Source: Dryococelus australis
Taxonomy: Eukaryota > Arthropoda > Insecta > Phasmatodea > Phasmatidae
Assembly: GCA_029891345.1 (NCBI GenBank)
Contig: CM056994.1
Coordinates: 225,424,991-225,488,990, forward strand
Reading direction: 5' to 3'
DNA: 64,000 bases
The position numbers were made by a program, and so were the translations under genes. Positions 24,048 through 36,002 of this stretch are shown in pieces (the stretch's first letter is position 1; each line of letters starts with the position of its first letter). The notes beneath the pieces were generated by a model that did not search any database, was not told the origin of the DNA, and worked only from the letters and a program-made list of their open reading frames with translations.

Positions 24048-26561
24048 GCTCGGGGTGGGTGAAGCTGGAAATTTCATTTTGATGCAAATTTTTTAAAATA
24101 TTTGTGAATTCGAATCAAATATCAAATTGAATATCAAATCAATATATACACGTACCAATTATTATTATTTTTTTAAATTTGATAAATATATGCATTTTTA
24201 CAAGCTAGCTAAACTGCAGATAAAAAATAAATGTTTTCCACTGATTTACAAAAAATTTGTCATAGTTTTGTACCATGTAAGTACATATATTACCTTTCAT
24301 GCTAAACAAATCTAAATAACAAACTGGAAATTAATCCAGGCTCAAGGAATATTTAAAAGTAGCATACCTATTTTAAAGTAACATACCTATTTTAAAAGAC
24401 ATAAAAATAATTTTTCATCATATCAGCATATTTCTTGACTTAAAAATGCAAAATAATACTAAATAAGAAACTAAAGATTATTTTAGCAACATGTGGAACA
24501 TTAAAAACAGTATAATTAATTGCAGAGCTCATATTTTTACAGCACAGTAGTTATATTTTGTACTTTTTATTCAAATTGTGTATCTACTAAACAGTGTGAT
24601 TCAATATAATATGGTTCTACTACTTTGCATACATATTAGTGGTGTGCGGGAATGGAATTTTGCCAATGGGAAAAATTCGGACAGGAAACTTAAATTTCCT
24701 GCGGGAATTCTGGAAAAGTTGGGGAAGAAAGTGCTTGCTTCAATTTTAATAGGAAAATCCTTTATAATAATATTTAAAAAATAAAAAAATTGGACTTACC
24801 ACATGATAAAACAAAAATGTCGTTTTAAATTTGTTTAAAAACATTGCCTCGATGTTTTCAGTTTGCTGCTATTTTCTGTATAATTTTCTTTAGTCTTCTA
24901 AGGAACTTTCACATTTTTCGTTCCATTTTTGGTAGTAAAATTGTGTACATTTACACAAATATACTCAAATGAACTTTAAGTGGAAGTTTTAACGTCTGTG
25001 AACACACATGCATCGAATCATGTAGTGCAACTGCAATCACAGCCAAGTCATGTTGGGCAGGTTATGAATGCAGCATACTAAATTTGTATGCTAACCAAGT
25101 GAATTCCTCTATTGATAATTAAATGAAAGGTGGTTATGTAAATCAATTAAATTTTTCTCATAGCAAATTTACTGTGTTTGGAGTTTGCCAAAGGCTCAGC
25201 GATAACGAGTGAGCATAACACACAATTAAAAACAAATACATTCAGAATGAAAAACAATTAGTGGTGTGTTACGAATAGTTTTAACCAAACCCTTATTATA
25301 AAACACCATGTTATATCTCAGTTGAATAGTTAAATATTTGGAGCTGATTTAAACTATAATCGTATACTATCTTATTTTTACGTGAATTTTTAGGTTATGT
25401 ATATCAAAATTCATGTCCCACGTCAACCAGTAATTGATACTTGCAATTTATGAATGTCGCTTGCATATGAGAAATTTAGTGCACATGATTCACTGTAACT
25501 TCTTAATAGTGCAAGTTTACAACCAGTTTTATTTCATTTTCACAGTAAATACGTAGTTTTAATTTTACATAATATGTGATGTACAAACATTTTTTTAGTT
25601 TATGTAACGAACTTTAAAATCTCTGAATAAGTGAAAAAATTGAAATTCTTCGCCAAAATTTGATTCGTGAAATCATAGTCACGCACATAAAGAGTCAATG
25701 CAAAGCATCTTACACAAAACCGTACTTGTATTTTAGTTGGAGCAGCATACGAATGTGAACATAAATTTTTCCCGAAAATATTGGGAAAAAATTATCTCCC
25801 ATCTGAAGAGAAAATCATTGGGTATTCCCGAAAGTTTTCCCAAAGTTCAGAGCTATGTTTACATTATTAAATTACATGAGTTAATGTTGTGGATTGTGAA
25901 GTTTTATTTAAATTTTATTTGATCTCCACCTTTGTCACATTTAGCTATATGGGTATTCAGTGGCCGTCCACTCAGAATGGCGTGAAGAGAAGCATATAGT
26001 TATTAACAATTTCCCTTTTTAAATTACATTACTATATTTGAAATACTGTGTGTGCAATTTCACAGCAGTTAAGTTTGTAAAACCAGCAGTTTAATCTCCT
26101 ATTTGTCACACCGTAATGCATTAAGGTGCTTTCAGACATGAGGGAAATAAACATACATTACCGATTAAAATCTGTGGTGCCGAATTAAGTTTGGGAGGAT
26201 AATGGAATGTGTCATAGTATAAAAATGTTTTTTTCTCCCCGATAATTTCATTTTGCTATCTTTTAGGTCAAATTAGACACTGACAATTATATTACACAAA
26301 TGCAGTTTGGACTAGTTGAGTTGAGATTATGTTTTCATGATTCACTACCCATGTGTGTGGAAATCATCTAATAAAAACTTTGATGTTATTAAGTCTGTGT
26401 TGTCTTCTTTTCCTTTTTGGTCCAATAATAATAAATAATTTAAGTCACCCAAAAGCACTTTTTTGTTTCAAAGTTCGAAGAAAAAAATCTGATTTTGAAT
26501 ATGAAGTCAAATATTAAAAATATTCTATTTGAATTCAAATTTTCGAAGCCTCGCCCACCCA
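24048..26561. mobile_element. hAT-like DNA transposon remnant
   Basis: The left end has GGGGTGGGTGAAGC followed by AATATTTGTGAATTCGAAT. The right end, reverse-complemented, has GGGTGGGCGAGGCTTCGAAA and TTTGAATTC, an imperfect inverted pair typical of hAT termini. Candidate 8-bp target duplications are TGGTCACA (24040-24047) and TAGTCACA (26562-26569), one mismatch. The interior (2.5 kb) is AT-rich with no transposase. A second pair of GGGAA-rich segments lies inside (about 24640-24725 and 25765-25850) and may be a nested element. The terminal bases at the two ends are offset by four, so exact limits are uncertain. Confidence 0.5.
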
Positions 26562-26579
26562 TAGTCACAACTACTACAG

Positions 26580-27570
26580 ACGCATGCACCAAGATTGTAC
26601 TGTTCACCCTGCACACCTCTCTCCGAAGATAGTACTGTCTACTGAGCTGCCAGCACCTTCCAGCGAAGGTTGTGCCAGTTTCACAGTGCACTACTGGAAG
26701 GCAGCACGCATTCTACTGGAACAGCTCAGCCTCCAGAGTTTCCCGCCGAGGAGATAAGAAATATCAATGCCTCCATCACAGAGGTAAGGAATGAAAGGCA
26801 CCCTTTCTCTCGCAAGAATTTTCAATCTCTGAGAAGCTAGGCTAGCTTCCCCCTCACCCTTCTGAGACCCTACATATTCCAGAATTTAGTATAAAAGGGC
26901 CAGCATAACCCTGGCTGAGAGCACTCACTGCACTTCCACCACTGTAATGGCTGGATGTGACAGCTAGGGGTAAGTGCTCACAAACCCTCCATCGCTTGCT
27001 AAGGCTGGAGACCGTCTTCAGGGTGTGCCAGCCACTAGACCCCAGAGATCCCACCAATGTGTGATGGCTGGGATATCTTTGTGCTAGTAGCCGACAACCA
27101 CCAGAGGTCCATAACCTCTTCGGCAGCCGCTAGCACTGCAGATCCAGCAGCCTCCCTCCTTGGTTTCACACCTTGAGGTAACAGGTCACAATGATATCTC
27201 CTCTGGACGGTAACCCTCTTGGCTTACCTTTGAGCGGAGCAGCTTTCAATTGCTCTTCTGGTAATTGCCTTCCCACCGTTGGTTCCTTTAGAATACTCCC
27301 CCAGTAATCAATTAGCTTATTTAAATTGATTAGCTATTATTAAATTAATCTTTTCCTGCCAGATTTATTCATTCACGTAATAATTGGTTTTTGCATCCAG
27401 GTCGCCTTCGCCTGGTTATTCAAGTACGGTTAACTTCCATTAATGGTATATTCTTTATTATTAGGATAGTGCGGAATTACATGTTCAAATATGTATTTAA
27501 TAAAAACGTATTTCTTTTACAACCGGTTTTTGTTAGAGTATTCACTTCTAGTTTTGAACCTCACAGCTAG
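26580..27570 (+). mobile_element. LTR-like promoter region of an unidentified retroelement
   Basis: This is a GC-richer block containing TATAAAAGG (26890-26898) and, 600 bp later, AATAAA (27499). The TATAAAAGGGCC core and general layout resemble the stretch at 62801. No terminal TG/CA pair, primer site or second LTR was resolved. The boundaries are approximate. Confidence 0.3.
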
Positions 27571-28014
27571 AATTTTAAGTGACTGAGGAAAAGCCGGTTG
27601 ATCGTGGAAAAACCACTAAGGTATTGCCACACATCTTATGAGACAAACTGAGTTCTGTCAGCTTGTAGCTCTTTGGGTGCATACGAAAAACATTAGGAAG
27701 TCCTCTGCATGTGGAATCAAACAACTAAGCATTTCCTACTCCGCCACCACTTGCAAATGCTGGACTGAAGAGTGCCCGTATGTGTGGATACCACACCTGA
27801 GCACTTCTACAATAAAATTACTTGAAACTATTCTAAGCTCTAAGCTCTGATCCACCGCTATAGTGGTCAGAATTTCCATACACCGCTTGCCAAGGCCATA
27901 CATGGAACAGAGTGTGGATATCATGTTGTAAAGTTGGAGTTTTCAGTAGTACACGTTAGGGTTCATATTACCCCGGCTTAGCTTCAGAGTAGTTGGTTTT
28001 TAAATTAATTCCTC

Positions 28015-28365
28015 ATGCCATTCTCCCACCAGGGTAATGTTAAGAAACAGCCAAAAAGAGAGTTAAAGAACATTCTAGAGGAACTTACTATATTACTCCC
28101 TTTGAAATCTACTGATAATATTCCACGCTCAATTAAGGTACCAGGTGAACAGCATCTGACCATAAAGGTGATACAAAGGTACAAAGATACCCTTTTAGAC
28201 CTTGACCCGCATTGGAAAGAATATTCTTACAGGAGACCCCTCCCCTCATCAGCAAAAGTGCCACAACTCTGCAGCACCACTCTGACGCAGCCAGAACTGG
28301 CAGCTTTTCGACCTCCAGTCGCCTCAGTTAGCCAGCCAGCCAGCAAGGAGGAGCAAGCAATATAA
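28015..28365 (+). CDS. Unrecognised 116-codon ORF after the LTR-like block
   Basis: The frame starts MPFSHQGNVKKQPKRELKNI with a Lys/Arg-rich beginning, then a helical-looking middle (LEELTILLPL, VIQRYKDTLLDLDPHWKEY) and a Pro/Ser/Ala-rich tail ending PASKEEQAI. I recognise no family. Its position 450 bp after an LTR-like block would suit a small gag-like ORF, but there is no zinc knuckle and no pol. The stop codon lies within a 14-bp-arm hairpin at 28361-28392. A minus-strand frame overlaps its 3' part. It could also be a chance frame. Confidence 0.3.
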   Translation: MPFSHQGNVKKQPKRELKNILEELTILLPLKSTDNIPRSIKVPGEQHLTIKVIQRYKDTLLDLDPHWKEYSYRRPLPSSAKVPQLCSTTLTQPELAAFRPPVASVSQPASKEEQAI

Positions 28366-28392
28366 GAATAAGGCAAGGGCCTTATTCTTATA
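28361..28392. repeat. Perfect hairpin, 14-bp arms, overlapping an ORF stop
   Basis: TATAAGAATAAGGC (28361-28374), loop AAGG, GCCTTATTCTTATA (28379-28392). An imperfect extension (GAGCAAGCAA / TGCTCGC) lengthens the stem. The TAA stop of the 28015 frame is inside the first arm. Confidence 0.9.
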
Positions 28393-28749
28393 CTGCTCGC
28401 AATTCTGGCATTGTATTGGTTAAATTCAATTAACGTAATTAAATCCAACTTATCCTATAAGGAAACGTACAGTGTTAAATTTGTCATAGAGATTAATGTC
28501 TCCAGTTATCGGTCCAGGGCGGATGCAAACAAGCCCTCAGTGTCAGTCCGAGCATGGAGAACCCCATCCTAGCCTGCCATTAATTTAAATTAAAGTGTAT
28601 TGAGTAAAGTCCCATCTGAAGACATTAACTTTCTTTTATCTCCAGGGCTTGTGTTCGACCCGCAACGGTAGATAGTGCGTGTTGGTAAATAAGATATCAG
28701 ACCCAAAGAGGCTTCAAAGTTAAATTGGAGGAGCTCAGAGAAATAGTAA

Positions 28750-29092
28750 AAGTTAAATATGATTTACTAGCCATGGAACATTATTTAGTTTGGATGCTAT
28801 TTAAATAGAACGTTTTCACGTGACTCATGGATTCGAAAGCTGATGACTGTAAATGTATCATAGTGGTTGGCAAACTCCATCTCCTGGCATCTTCATCTCT
28901 GTGACCAAAGAAAAAAAAACTGTGTCTGCAGCACTTCAAGCCTTAGTATTGGGCTCATGTTGACTAACAAACTCCAAGGCCTTCCATCCTGTTGGAGGGC
29001 TTTGTTGTGGTTCGGGCACGCGGTTCGTGTCCCAATTACCGGTGTTATGTTTGTGAGAATGTGATTGCCTGATTGCAAGTTCATAACAGTAT
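28750..29092 (+). repeat. 340-bp dispersed repeat, copy 1 (second copy at 36003)
   Basis: Aligns in the same orientation with 36003-36341. Shared blocks in order include AAGCTGATGACTGTA, CATCTTCATCTC, GACTAACAAACTCCAAGGCC, CCTGTTGGAGGG and GGTGTTATGTTTGTGAGAAT, ending near CATAACA. No termini or coding capacity were identified. A CATAACA end might be an LTR end, unproven. Confidence 0.8.
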
Positions 29093-31403
29093 CCCCTGTG
29101 TTCATAAGCGGGTTGTCCTCATCTTGCATGGTGGATGGAGGTAATGTGAATATTTTGTTTGCATTATAATTCGGACATCTTCTTCTGGCAGTAAAAAAAT
29201 TGTTAAGTTGAAGTCCTCTTCGCTATGGTAGGATTTTTAATCGGAAGGAAAATTACGTTGTAGGAAAGTGTTTGAGTAACTGCCACAAGCTTTTTTCTTG
29301 CAGTGCATAAGAAGGTAGGGCAGCTCATATGTTGTGCTGGGTGTATACAGAGGCATGCTGGCCTTGATCTTCCACTTCAGCATGCAAGTGTGCTTCTTGC
29401 TTCTTCCTCGCAACCACGGTAGCGCACACGAATGTGCGGTTACGTGACCTATCAGCCTCTCTTGAGATTCTGTATTCCCTATGTGAAATGTGGCTTTACA
29501 AACTTTTAATTATTTTTGATGTAATAAAATTGAATATAAATATTATGATGCAACAAAAAAATAAAATATTAAGTTGTAAATGCTAAAAATTATGCTGCAA
29601 ACAGCTCCCTCCTGTACAATAATATATGTTTATATACAGAAAAATTATACATCCGGAACGAGAAGTTACAATTAAAACACTATCAATGTACAACAAACAA
29701 CAATGTTATATGTCCTGTTGACTAAATCTAAACACTTAACCTATGTGATGTCACTACAGTAGAACGTGGAAGGATTTTGTATAGAAACATAGCATGTTAT
29801 GTATATATTACCAATATTATTTTTGTATAAATATCAAAATTGAAAATGAAAGTGTAGCTGCCTTTCAAACTACATTTTGCAGCCCTTCTCTCGTCGTACA
29901 TTGTAGGACAACGCAAGGTCTCTTTTCTAAAAATAACCACAATCAAAAACTTCCTTTCTGAATCAGAAATTGGTTAGCAAATACTACCACACACACACAC
30001 TCGCAAGTTCTTCAAAATAATTCATTATATTTTATGATAAAAGTTAATCATTATGATTCAAACCAAATTTCAAAAGGAATACTAAAAATACATTGAGCAA
30101 TACTACTTATACATTCCATTTGTATAAACCAGGTACATTTTTGATGGGAATACTTGATTGAAATCTGTCTTGAAAGGACACATTATGATCCGCAATTTCA
30201 TTTAAAAACAATTTATAAAATGACAATCTTTTGCATTCTCTTGACATTTATTTTAAAAGGTTGATATTAAAAAAAATACATTTCTAAACAGAACACCCTT
30301 TAAAATTTGGCACCCTATCATTCCACTACTCATTTTGGGAATTTAAATTCTCAAGGACATTTTTTATGAGAATTTGTCTTGACCTTGTGAAATGCATGAG
30401 AAATTTAATAACTTTTTTTTTTCGACGAACCATTTTTCTAAATTATGCATTTAAGTTTACATTTTCAAACTGCTTCAAAATTACAGGCTGTAAAAACAGG
30501 GAAACTCTCTAACAACCTTAATTTTACTATTTCTCACTCATTTAAATAGTTTTTTATTCCGCAATACTCTACGTACTTTATAAATGCTCGTACTTTATAT
30601 TTCAAAACTTATATCTGTCTTTCATGAAAAAGCTGTGTGATGTTATTAGCTTTAAAAAATATAAATTCAAAATTTTGACAGTTTCAGATTCCTCGCGCTC
30701 GTGTTGGGAGACAATCACAAGATACATCTGCCTTACATTCTGCCGGTAGTACAACGAACAAAGGAACAATGACCGGAGGGCAGACACACGCAGCGCAATA
30801 ACTTAGCTGACCTTGCCATGTGCCTCCCCACTCCTAGTTCCAAATATGGAAACTCTATACAAAACACCTCTCATTGGCCAGAACAAATTGCATCGTAGCT
30901 AACTTCGTTGCCCTCAAAACTAAAACTGTTTATGATCCGACAACTACAAAAGAAGTTTGAAAAAAAACTCTTATCTGAAAACTGACGAAACCTCACTATG
31001 ACTGCAGAAACTTGTAGGCCAGTGCTTACAAAAAGGGGCAACTGACCTGTCCCGACCAACAACTTCCTCTCAGTGCTAAGATCCAAGGACAACATATACT
31101 TTAGAAGCAACCACTTCATGATTTCCACTTGTTCTTATTCAACTCCTTTATACTACACCACCTCAGTGTTTTAATTTTAAGAAACTTTTTATATTAATTA
31201 TCTTATTTGATTTCACGTATAGTGTTTTTGTTAAATACTTATCATTCACTTTCTAAAATTTTTCATTTCCTTTTAAATTTTGTTATTTTGTTATTACTCT
31301 ATTTTTTAAAACACTGGTAGTAACATCCATTATATTCTTCAAAACTTACTACAGATTTTCAAAATTATTGTTTACTTTTTTATTAAAATAATTTTTCTGT
31401 TTC
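29093..31403. other. AT-rich intronic DNA
   Basis: No gene was found. A stretch near 30957-31015 (CTTATCTGAAAACTGACGAA and GACTGCAGAAACT) recurs in degraded form at 34903-34960, marking a further short dispersed repeat. A (CA)n run is present at about 29990. Nothing else was seen. Confidence 0.45.
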
Positions 31404-32030
31404 ACCGCCACCGGCAGTGAACCAGAAGAGTTGAGCCGTATGGGATGCCTTCCTGCCACTACTGGGTGTAGGTCGCAACCAAGGGCAGGTCGTAACCATT
31501 GAGCAAATGTCCCCGCCAGCACCTAGGTGCTCCGGTAGGGATACAACTCAAGAGTACTGTCTCTCCCTGTTTGGATGAGTTACTAGTGGTTGGGGCTCTG
31601 CTGTTCTATCACCGAGGTATAGAACAGGTGGTCGTCAAATGGTTTGTATGTTAGACTGGTGGATTCCTGATGGGGATCCACAGTCCTAATCTAAATCGTA
31701 TAGTGAAACATCCAGTCTGGATCGGCAGTGCACAACATGTACGGTTCCTAGGGGTCAGAGTGAAGAACTCTCTAGGAAGAATACTCTCAGTTAAAGGAAC
31801 AAAGCTGTGTTTATTAGTTGCATGATAAACACAATGACACGTGTTATCTCCTAATCTTGCAGATGGTATCTAAGGAAGTAATCTACACTGTACAGGTGTA
31901 GTTAACCTGGTCCTAGGCTATACAAGAAAGTAAATGATCTCGACGGCTAAAATATACACTTAGCGTGGCTAACTATAATTTAGGATGTCTAGACGAGACA
32001 AATTAATTAAAGGGGTCCACTGTTACCGGT
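31404..32030 (-). mobile_element. LTR R-U5-like repeat, lower-coordinate (3') copy
   Basis: This aligns over about 610 bp with 33534-34110 in the same orientation: CTGCCACTACTGGGTGTAGG, CAGCACCTAGGTGCTCCGGT, AAGAGTACTGTCTCTCCCTG and GATGAGTTACTAGTGGTT are shared. On the minus strand both copies carry AATAAACACAGCTTTG (poly-A signal) and each has a TATA-like box further upstream (32103-32109 here). That makes them LTR R-U5 regions of minus-strand elements. Upstream U3 sequence differs between the copies. Confidence 0.6.
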
Positions 32031-32102
32031 ACTTCGTGGGGCCTTCCCGCGAAATCAGCTGTTTGTATATCATAGTTTCTCCTGGTCGCTGGATGTTCCA
32101 GG

Positions 32103-32109
32103 ATTTATA
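32103..32109 (-). promoter_or_regulatory. TATA-like box upstream of the 31404 LTR repeat
   Basis: ATTTATA on the + strand reads TATAAAT on the minus strand, in AGTATAAATCC, about 100 bp upstream of the shared R-U5 block. Confidence 0.35.
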
Positions 32110-32229
32110 CTTGTCCGTGAAGTACGTGACCAGCGGGAACAGGGTGTGAAGGTTCGTCTGTACCTCAGACTGGTATGTCATGCCTGGCATAGTAACCCTC
32201 TTGTCAGACCAGCCTATACTGGCATGTTG

Positions 32230-32535
32230 TCACGCTCCACTGCATGTCGTGCAGCGTATCTTATTGATGCCTGATCTGGGGCATGTTAGCTCGTTACAGA
32301 ATGTTCTCGGTTGTACTCGGCAGGTTTCACACCTGTAGGCTAGGTCCTCTGTACTTCGGTGTTTGTCCTTCCACCTTAAGCACAGGTGGTGGAATGCATT
32401 GCCACAGTAGTTACGATTGATAGGGCATGCGCTAGTACCTGAGCAGTCTGCATGGCTACATTTCTTTAGGGGGATGTCCAAGATCACCAAGTCGTGGATT
32501 GTACCCTCGGCGGTATTGACTTCGGTATTTGACAT
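32230..32535 (-). CDS. Cys/His-rich protein with a PHD-like zinc finger, in an LTR-flanked unit
   Basis: A complete 101-codon frame starts MSNTEVNTAEGTIHDLVILD. From about residue 26 it shows C-x4-C-x5-C-x6-C-x4-H-x2-C-x16-C-x2-C (CSHADC...CPINRNYC, FHHLC, CETC), an eight-ligand C4HC3 pattern like a PHD finger, with wider first spacings than usual. A further C-x4-C and C-x2-C set follows (FCNELTC, CTTC). PHD fingers often bind histone tails, but no function is proven here. It lies between two LTR-like direct repeats on the same inferred strand, with no pol sequence, suggesting a short non-autonomous retroelement with a captured or accessory zinc-finger ORF. Upstream minus-strand frames (32859-33065 and 33103-33468) may be decayed 5' coding sequence. 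Confidence 0.5.
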   Translation of the reverse strand: MSNTEVNTAEGTIHDLVILDIPLKKCSHADCSGTSACPINRNYCGNAFHHLCLRWKDKHRSTEDLAYRCETCRVQPRTFCNELTCPRSGINKIRCTTCSGA

Positions 32536-32725
32536 GGTTTTGACTTATGGATGCCACAGGGTGTTTACTCGACTCCCCAAAGTCTGCTTCATTTTCGCTT
32601 TCCCGGTTGACATGTAGGTCTCTGGGCTCGGTTGGTCTGGTTTGGCTTTCGCTGCTAACACTTAATTACTCTGACGTCCCACGTTGGCACCAGAAAATCA
32701 CTTGACGCATGCCGGGTTAAGTGGT

Positions 32726-32773
32726 ACTTTGCACAGTCGTCGTGGCTTTACTTTGCACAGTCGTCGTGGCTTT
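32726..32773. repeat. 24-bp perfect tandem duplication
   Basis: ACTTTGCACAGTCGTCGTGG plus CTTT occurs twice head-to-tail (32726-32749 and 32750-32773), between the PHD-like ORF and the next minus-strand frame. Confidence 0.95.
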
Positions 32774-33533
32774 GAGTTGCGTTAGACCAAACATGCTGCA
32801 TTATCGGTTTACTGGTTCTTCGTTTGCTTAATGCCTGTTACCCTGACAGGCACGTTGGTTAGCGGCTCGGCACAAAGTTCTCTACAGTTGGTCTGGTGAT
32901 TGATTTACGAATGACTGCTTTGTTTCTGGTGTTTCCTACTGTGGGTTTGATTACGGAGGTAATCGAGTGGCGGGAGGTGTCGGGGATACCTAGCTTACTT
33001 ATGTTTGCTTTGGCTGAAGATGGTGCTTTTGGTATCTGGTAACTGGAACAGGAGGTGCCGACCACTGGCTGTAGGTTGATGACAGCATGCTGGCCAACAC
33101 TGTTATCGTAGGTTCCAGGTGGCTGGTTCCGGACTCCAGAACCTGGAGTTGGATATCCCGTGTCTCACCTCTGCCCCGTATATCAATCCGTGCACAACGG
33201 GATGGTACTCTCGGAGAATGCGTATATGCAGCAGAAAGTAAATGTATATGTATACGGGAGAGGTAGGTCTCTCTAATAATTGGGTTAAGGCGGCGCTGTC
33301 CTGTTTCGCTTGCCTACTCAAAGTAGGAGGGGCTAATACACAATAATGCTTGGCGGCAATGTAGGCTGTCCTTTGCTCCTCTCTCTTCGAGCAGTGCCTT
33401 TCTCTAAAAAGCATAGGAGGTATAATACCACAGAACAGTGGATGCTGTGCACAGCGGAAGCGAGACAAATCCTTACTTTATTGTTTTGCCAGCAGTGGCA
33501 GCTGGCATGAGCTCGGTGCTCTAGAAGGCCCCC

Positions 33534-34110
33534 TGCCACCGGCGGGCGAACCAGAAGTGTTGAGTTGTATGGGCAGCCTTTCTGCCACTACTGGGTGTAG
33601 GTTGCAACCAAGACCAGGCCGTAACCCTTAAGCAAACGCCCCCGCCAGCACCTAGGTGCTCCGGTAGGGATATAACTCAAGAGTACTGTCTCTCCCTGTT
33701 TGGATGAGTTACTAGTGGTTAGGGATCTGTTGTTCTGTCCATGAAGGTCTACAACAGGTGGCTGTTGAATGGTGTGTGTATTAGACTAGTCTAAATCGTT
33801 TAGTGAAATGTCTGATCTCAATCGGCAGTGCACAACACGTACGGTTCTTAGGGGTCACAGTGAAGAACTCTCTAGTAAGAATACTCTTAGTTAAAGGAAC
33901 AAAGCTGTGTTTATTTGTGTAATTAACACAATGACACGTGCTATTTCCTTACCAAGCAGATGGTATTTAAGGAAGTAATCTACACTGTACAGGTGTAGTT
34001 AAACTGGTCCTAGGCTATACAAGAAAGTGAATGACCCAGACTGCTCAAATATATACTTAGCGTAGCTAACTATAATTCTGAATGTCTAGATGAGACAAAT
34101 TAATAAAAGA
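33534..34110 (-). mobile_element. LTR R-U5-like repeat, higher-coordinate (5') copy
   Basis: This is a homologue of 31404-32030 in the same orientation, shorter by small deletions (for example around 33800). It carries AATAAACACAGC on the minus strand near 33912. On the minus strand it ends at GCCGGTGGC, followed by the unit containing the PHD-like ORF. Confidence 0.6.
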
Positions 34111-34850
34111 GATACAGTGCTCTAATAGCAGAGAGTGCAGTTGCCCCTACCAGCAAGTAGAGGCGGCTACTGTTCCAGGAGGAATCAGTAGCAGAGGGTG
34201 TTGTGATGTTAGAAGATGATGAGCTTCTGGTAGATGAAGGCTATTGGCAATGAAGAGCCTCAGGTAAATGGTGGTAGGTGTCCTCAATGAAGCCTCTGGT
34301 AACTGAGGCTGCAGAAGAGCTTCTGGTGACGGCACTGCTGCAGCCTCTGGTGGCTGCTGAAGACTGTTGTCGTCAATGGGAGCAGCCTCTGGTGGCTGCT
34401 GAAGACTTGGTGACTCGTTGAAGGCCCCAGCACACGGAAGTGGTGGAGCAAGCTCAAGAATCAGAAAGAATAACTCGCAAGCCCGGTCACGAACTGACTT
34501 TTATAGTCCATGGAACAGGTGTAGTGCTGGGCCACGGTGGGAGGTCTGATGTCGCCTCATGAGGTTCCTCTAGCACGAGGCCAGAGACGGTAGCTACCCC
34601 CTGTCTGTCTCTTGGCTTCATGCAAGTTTGGTGGTGCTCGGCCGTGCCCTGAGGCAGCTGATGGCTTGTTGGCTCTCAGCACGGGGGGGGGGGGGGGTGT
34701 TAGGGGGAGAAAGACGTGCTTGTTGGTTTGCACAACCTTAGTTTCCACGTGTTTGGAAGCGCTGTCCAGGATTGTGGCGATCCGCAAAGTCCGTGTATTA
34801 AGTTGGCGTGGTTTGGCTCTCACTCGGGTGGAGTAGATATACTATAGTGT
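34111..34850 (-). promoter_or_regulatory. Putative U3/promoter region of the 33534 LTR
   Basis: TATAAAAG on the minus strand (34498-34505), about 390 bp upstream of the R-U5 block, suggests an LTR promoter. The interval holds a 26-bp duplication starting GCAGCCTCTGGTGG (34340-34365 and 34382-34407) among looser CCTCTGGT repeats, and a 15-base G run (34683-34697). The sequence does not align with the U3 side of the 31404 copy, so the two LTRs may come from different subfamilies or insertions. Confidence 0.4.
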
Positions 34851-36002
34851 GATGAGTCATAATTGCTTGTATTAAATACGTAGGAGCAACACATGTGAAA
34901 TTGGAAAAAAAATTCTTATTTCAAAACTGACGAAGCCTCACTGCGACTGCAGAAACTCAAAACGGCAACACATTACTCGAAATACAGTCATGAATTAAAA
35001 CTGATAAACTGTTGCTGCTCTACGTGGCAGCAAAGAAATATTTAGAATATATTACACTCTCTGGCCAAATTAAAAAAAATTTATTATAAGTCTCAATTGA
35101 AAAAATATTATAAAAACTGAACATATGTATCTATCGCATGTCAGCAAACGTAACCAGAGCGAGCTCATCAGCTCAGGGGGAAGCCCGAAAAAAAAAGGCA
35201 TGAAAGAGAGAGTGAGAAAAAATGAACAGCGCATGTGGAATTTTTTTGCTGCTTCATAAATGTTGGCCAGACTGCCATCAACCATGCAGAGGAAATTAGC
35301 TTCCCGTTATGTATGTTTTGTTCAATCGTTTCATTAATCTTGATATCTTGTAGAGATACTGTGGAAGTATATTAATAAGAAGCAGTATAGTTTCATGCAG
35401 TTTTTTTTGTGAAAGATCTAGGTAAACTTTAAAATGTAATGTAACCATGAATATAATATTAATCACTTCAATGCGTCAAGATTGCAATGCTCAAAGATAC
35501 AACTGTGCACTTTTCAAATTATAAAACTGTTTGAAGTGTGGGTGACCTTTGTGTTGCTCTTGGCTGAAGGGCATAGGAAAGGGCTACATATTTTCTTTAA
35601 AGACTAAGGCAAGTCATAGCTATAATTTTTTTAGTTATGAATTTACAGGATATGTTTTTTAGATTTAATTTTTTTTTACCTAGTGATATTTAACTACACT
35701 TTGGAATGCAAATAAACCAATCAATAATGGTGCCATGAAGGTAAAAGCTTGAATGCTTAGCAAAATTTAATTTGCGAAATCTTAATTATATCTATTTCTG
35801 AGAATACTAGAGAGTCTATAGATAATGTGCCCTGATTAATGATACTGGCTGCTGGTTTTGTTACTAGTTTTGGTGAAATAAACATTTTGTTTAAATCTTT
35901 GATTTTTCACTCAAAAGTTTTTTTAATTCAAAGATGAAGTCGAAGGTACAAAAATCTTTTATTCGACTTTGAAAATGCGAAGCTTTGCAAACCCCTAGAA
36001 AT
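34851..36002. other. AT-rich intronic DNA with a possible hAT end
   Basis: Near 35960-35992 the reverse complement reads CTAGGGGTTTGCAAAGCTTC followed by GCATTTTCAAAGTCGAATAA, resembling a hAT terminus of the type seen at 26561. No partner end was found. Otherwise there are no genes; the short minus frame at 35070-35285 is not supported. Confidence 0.35.
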
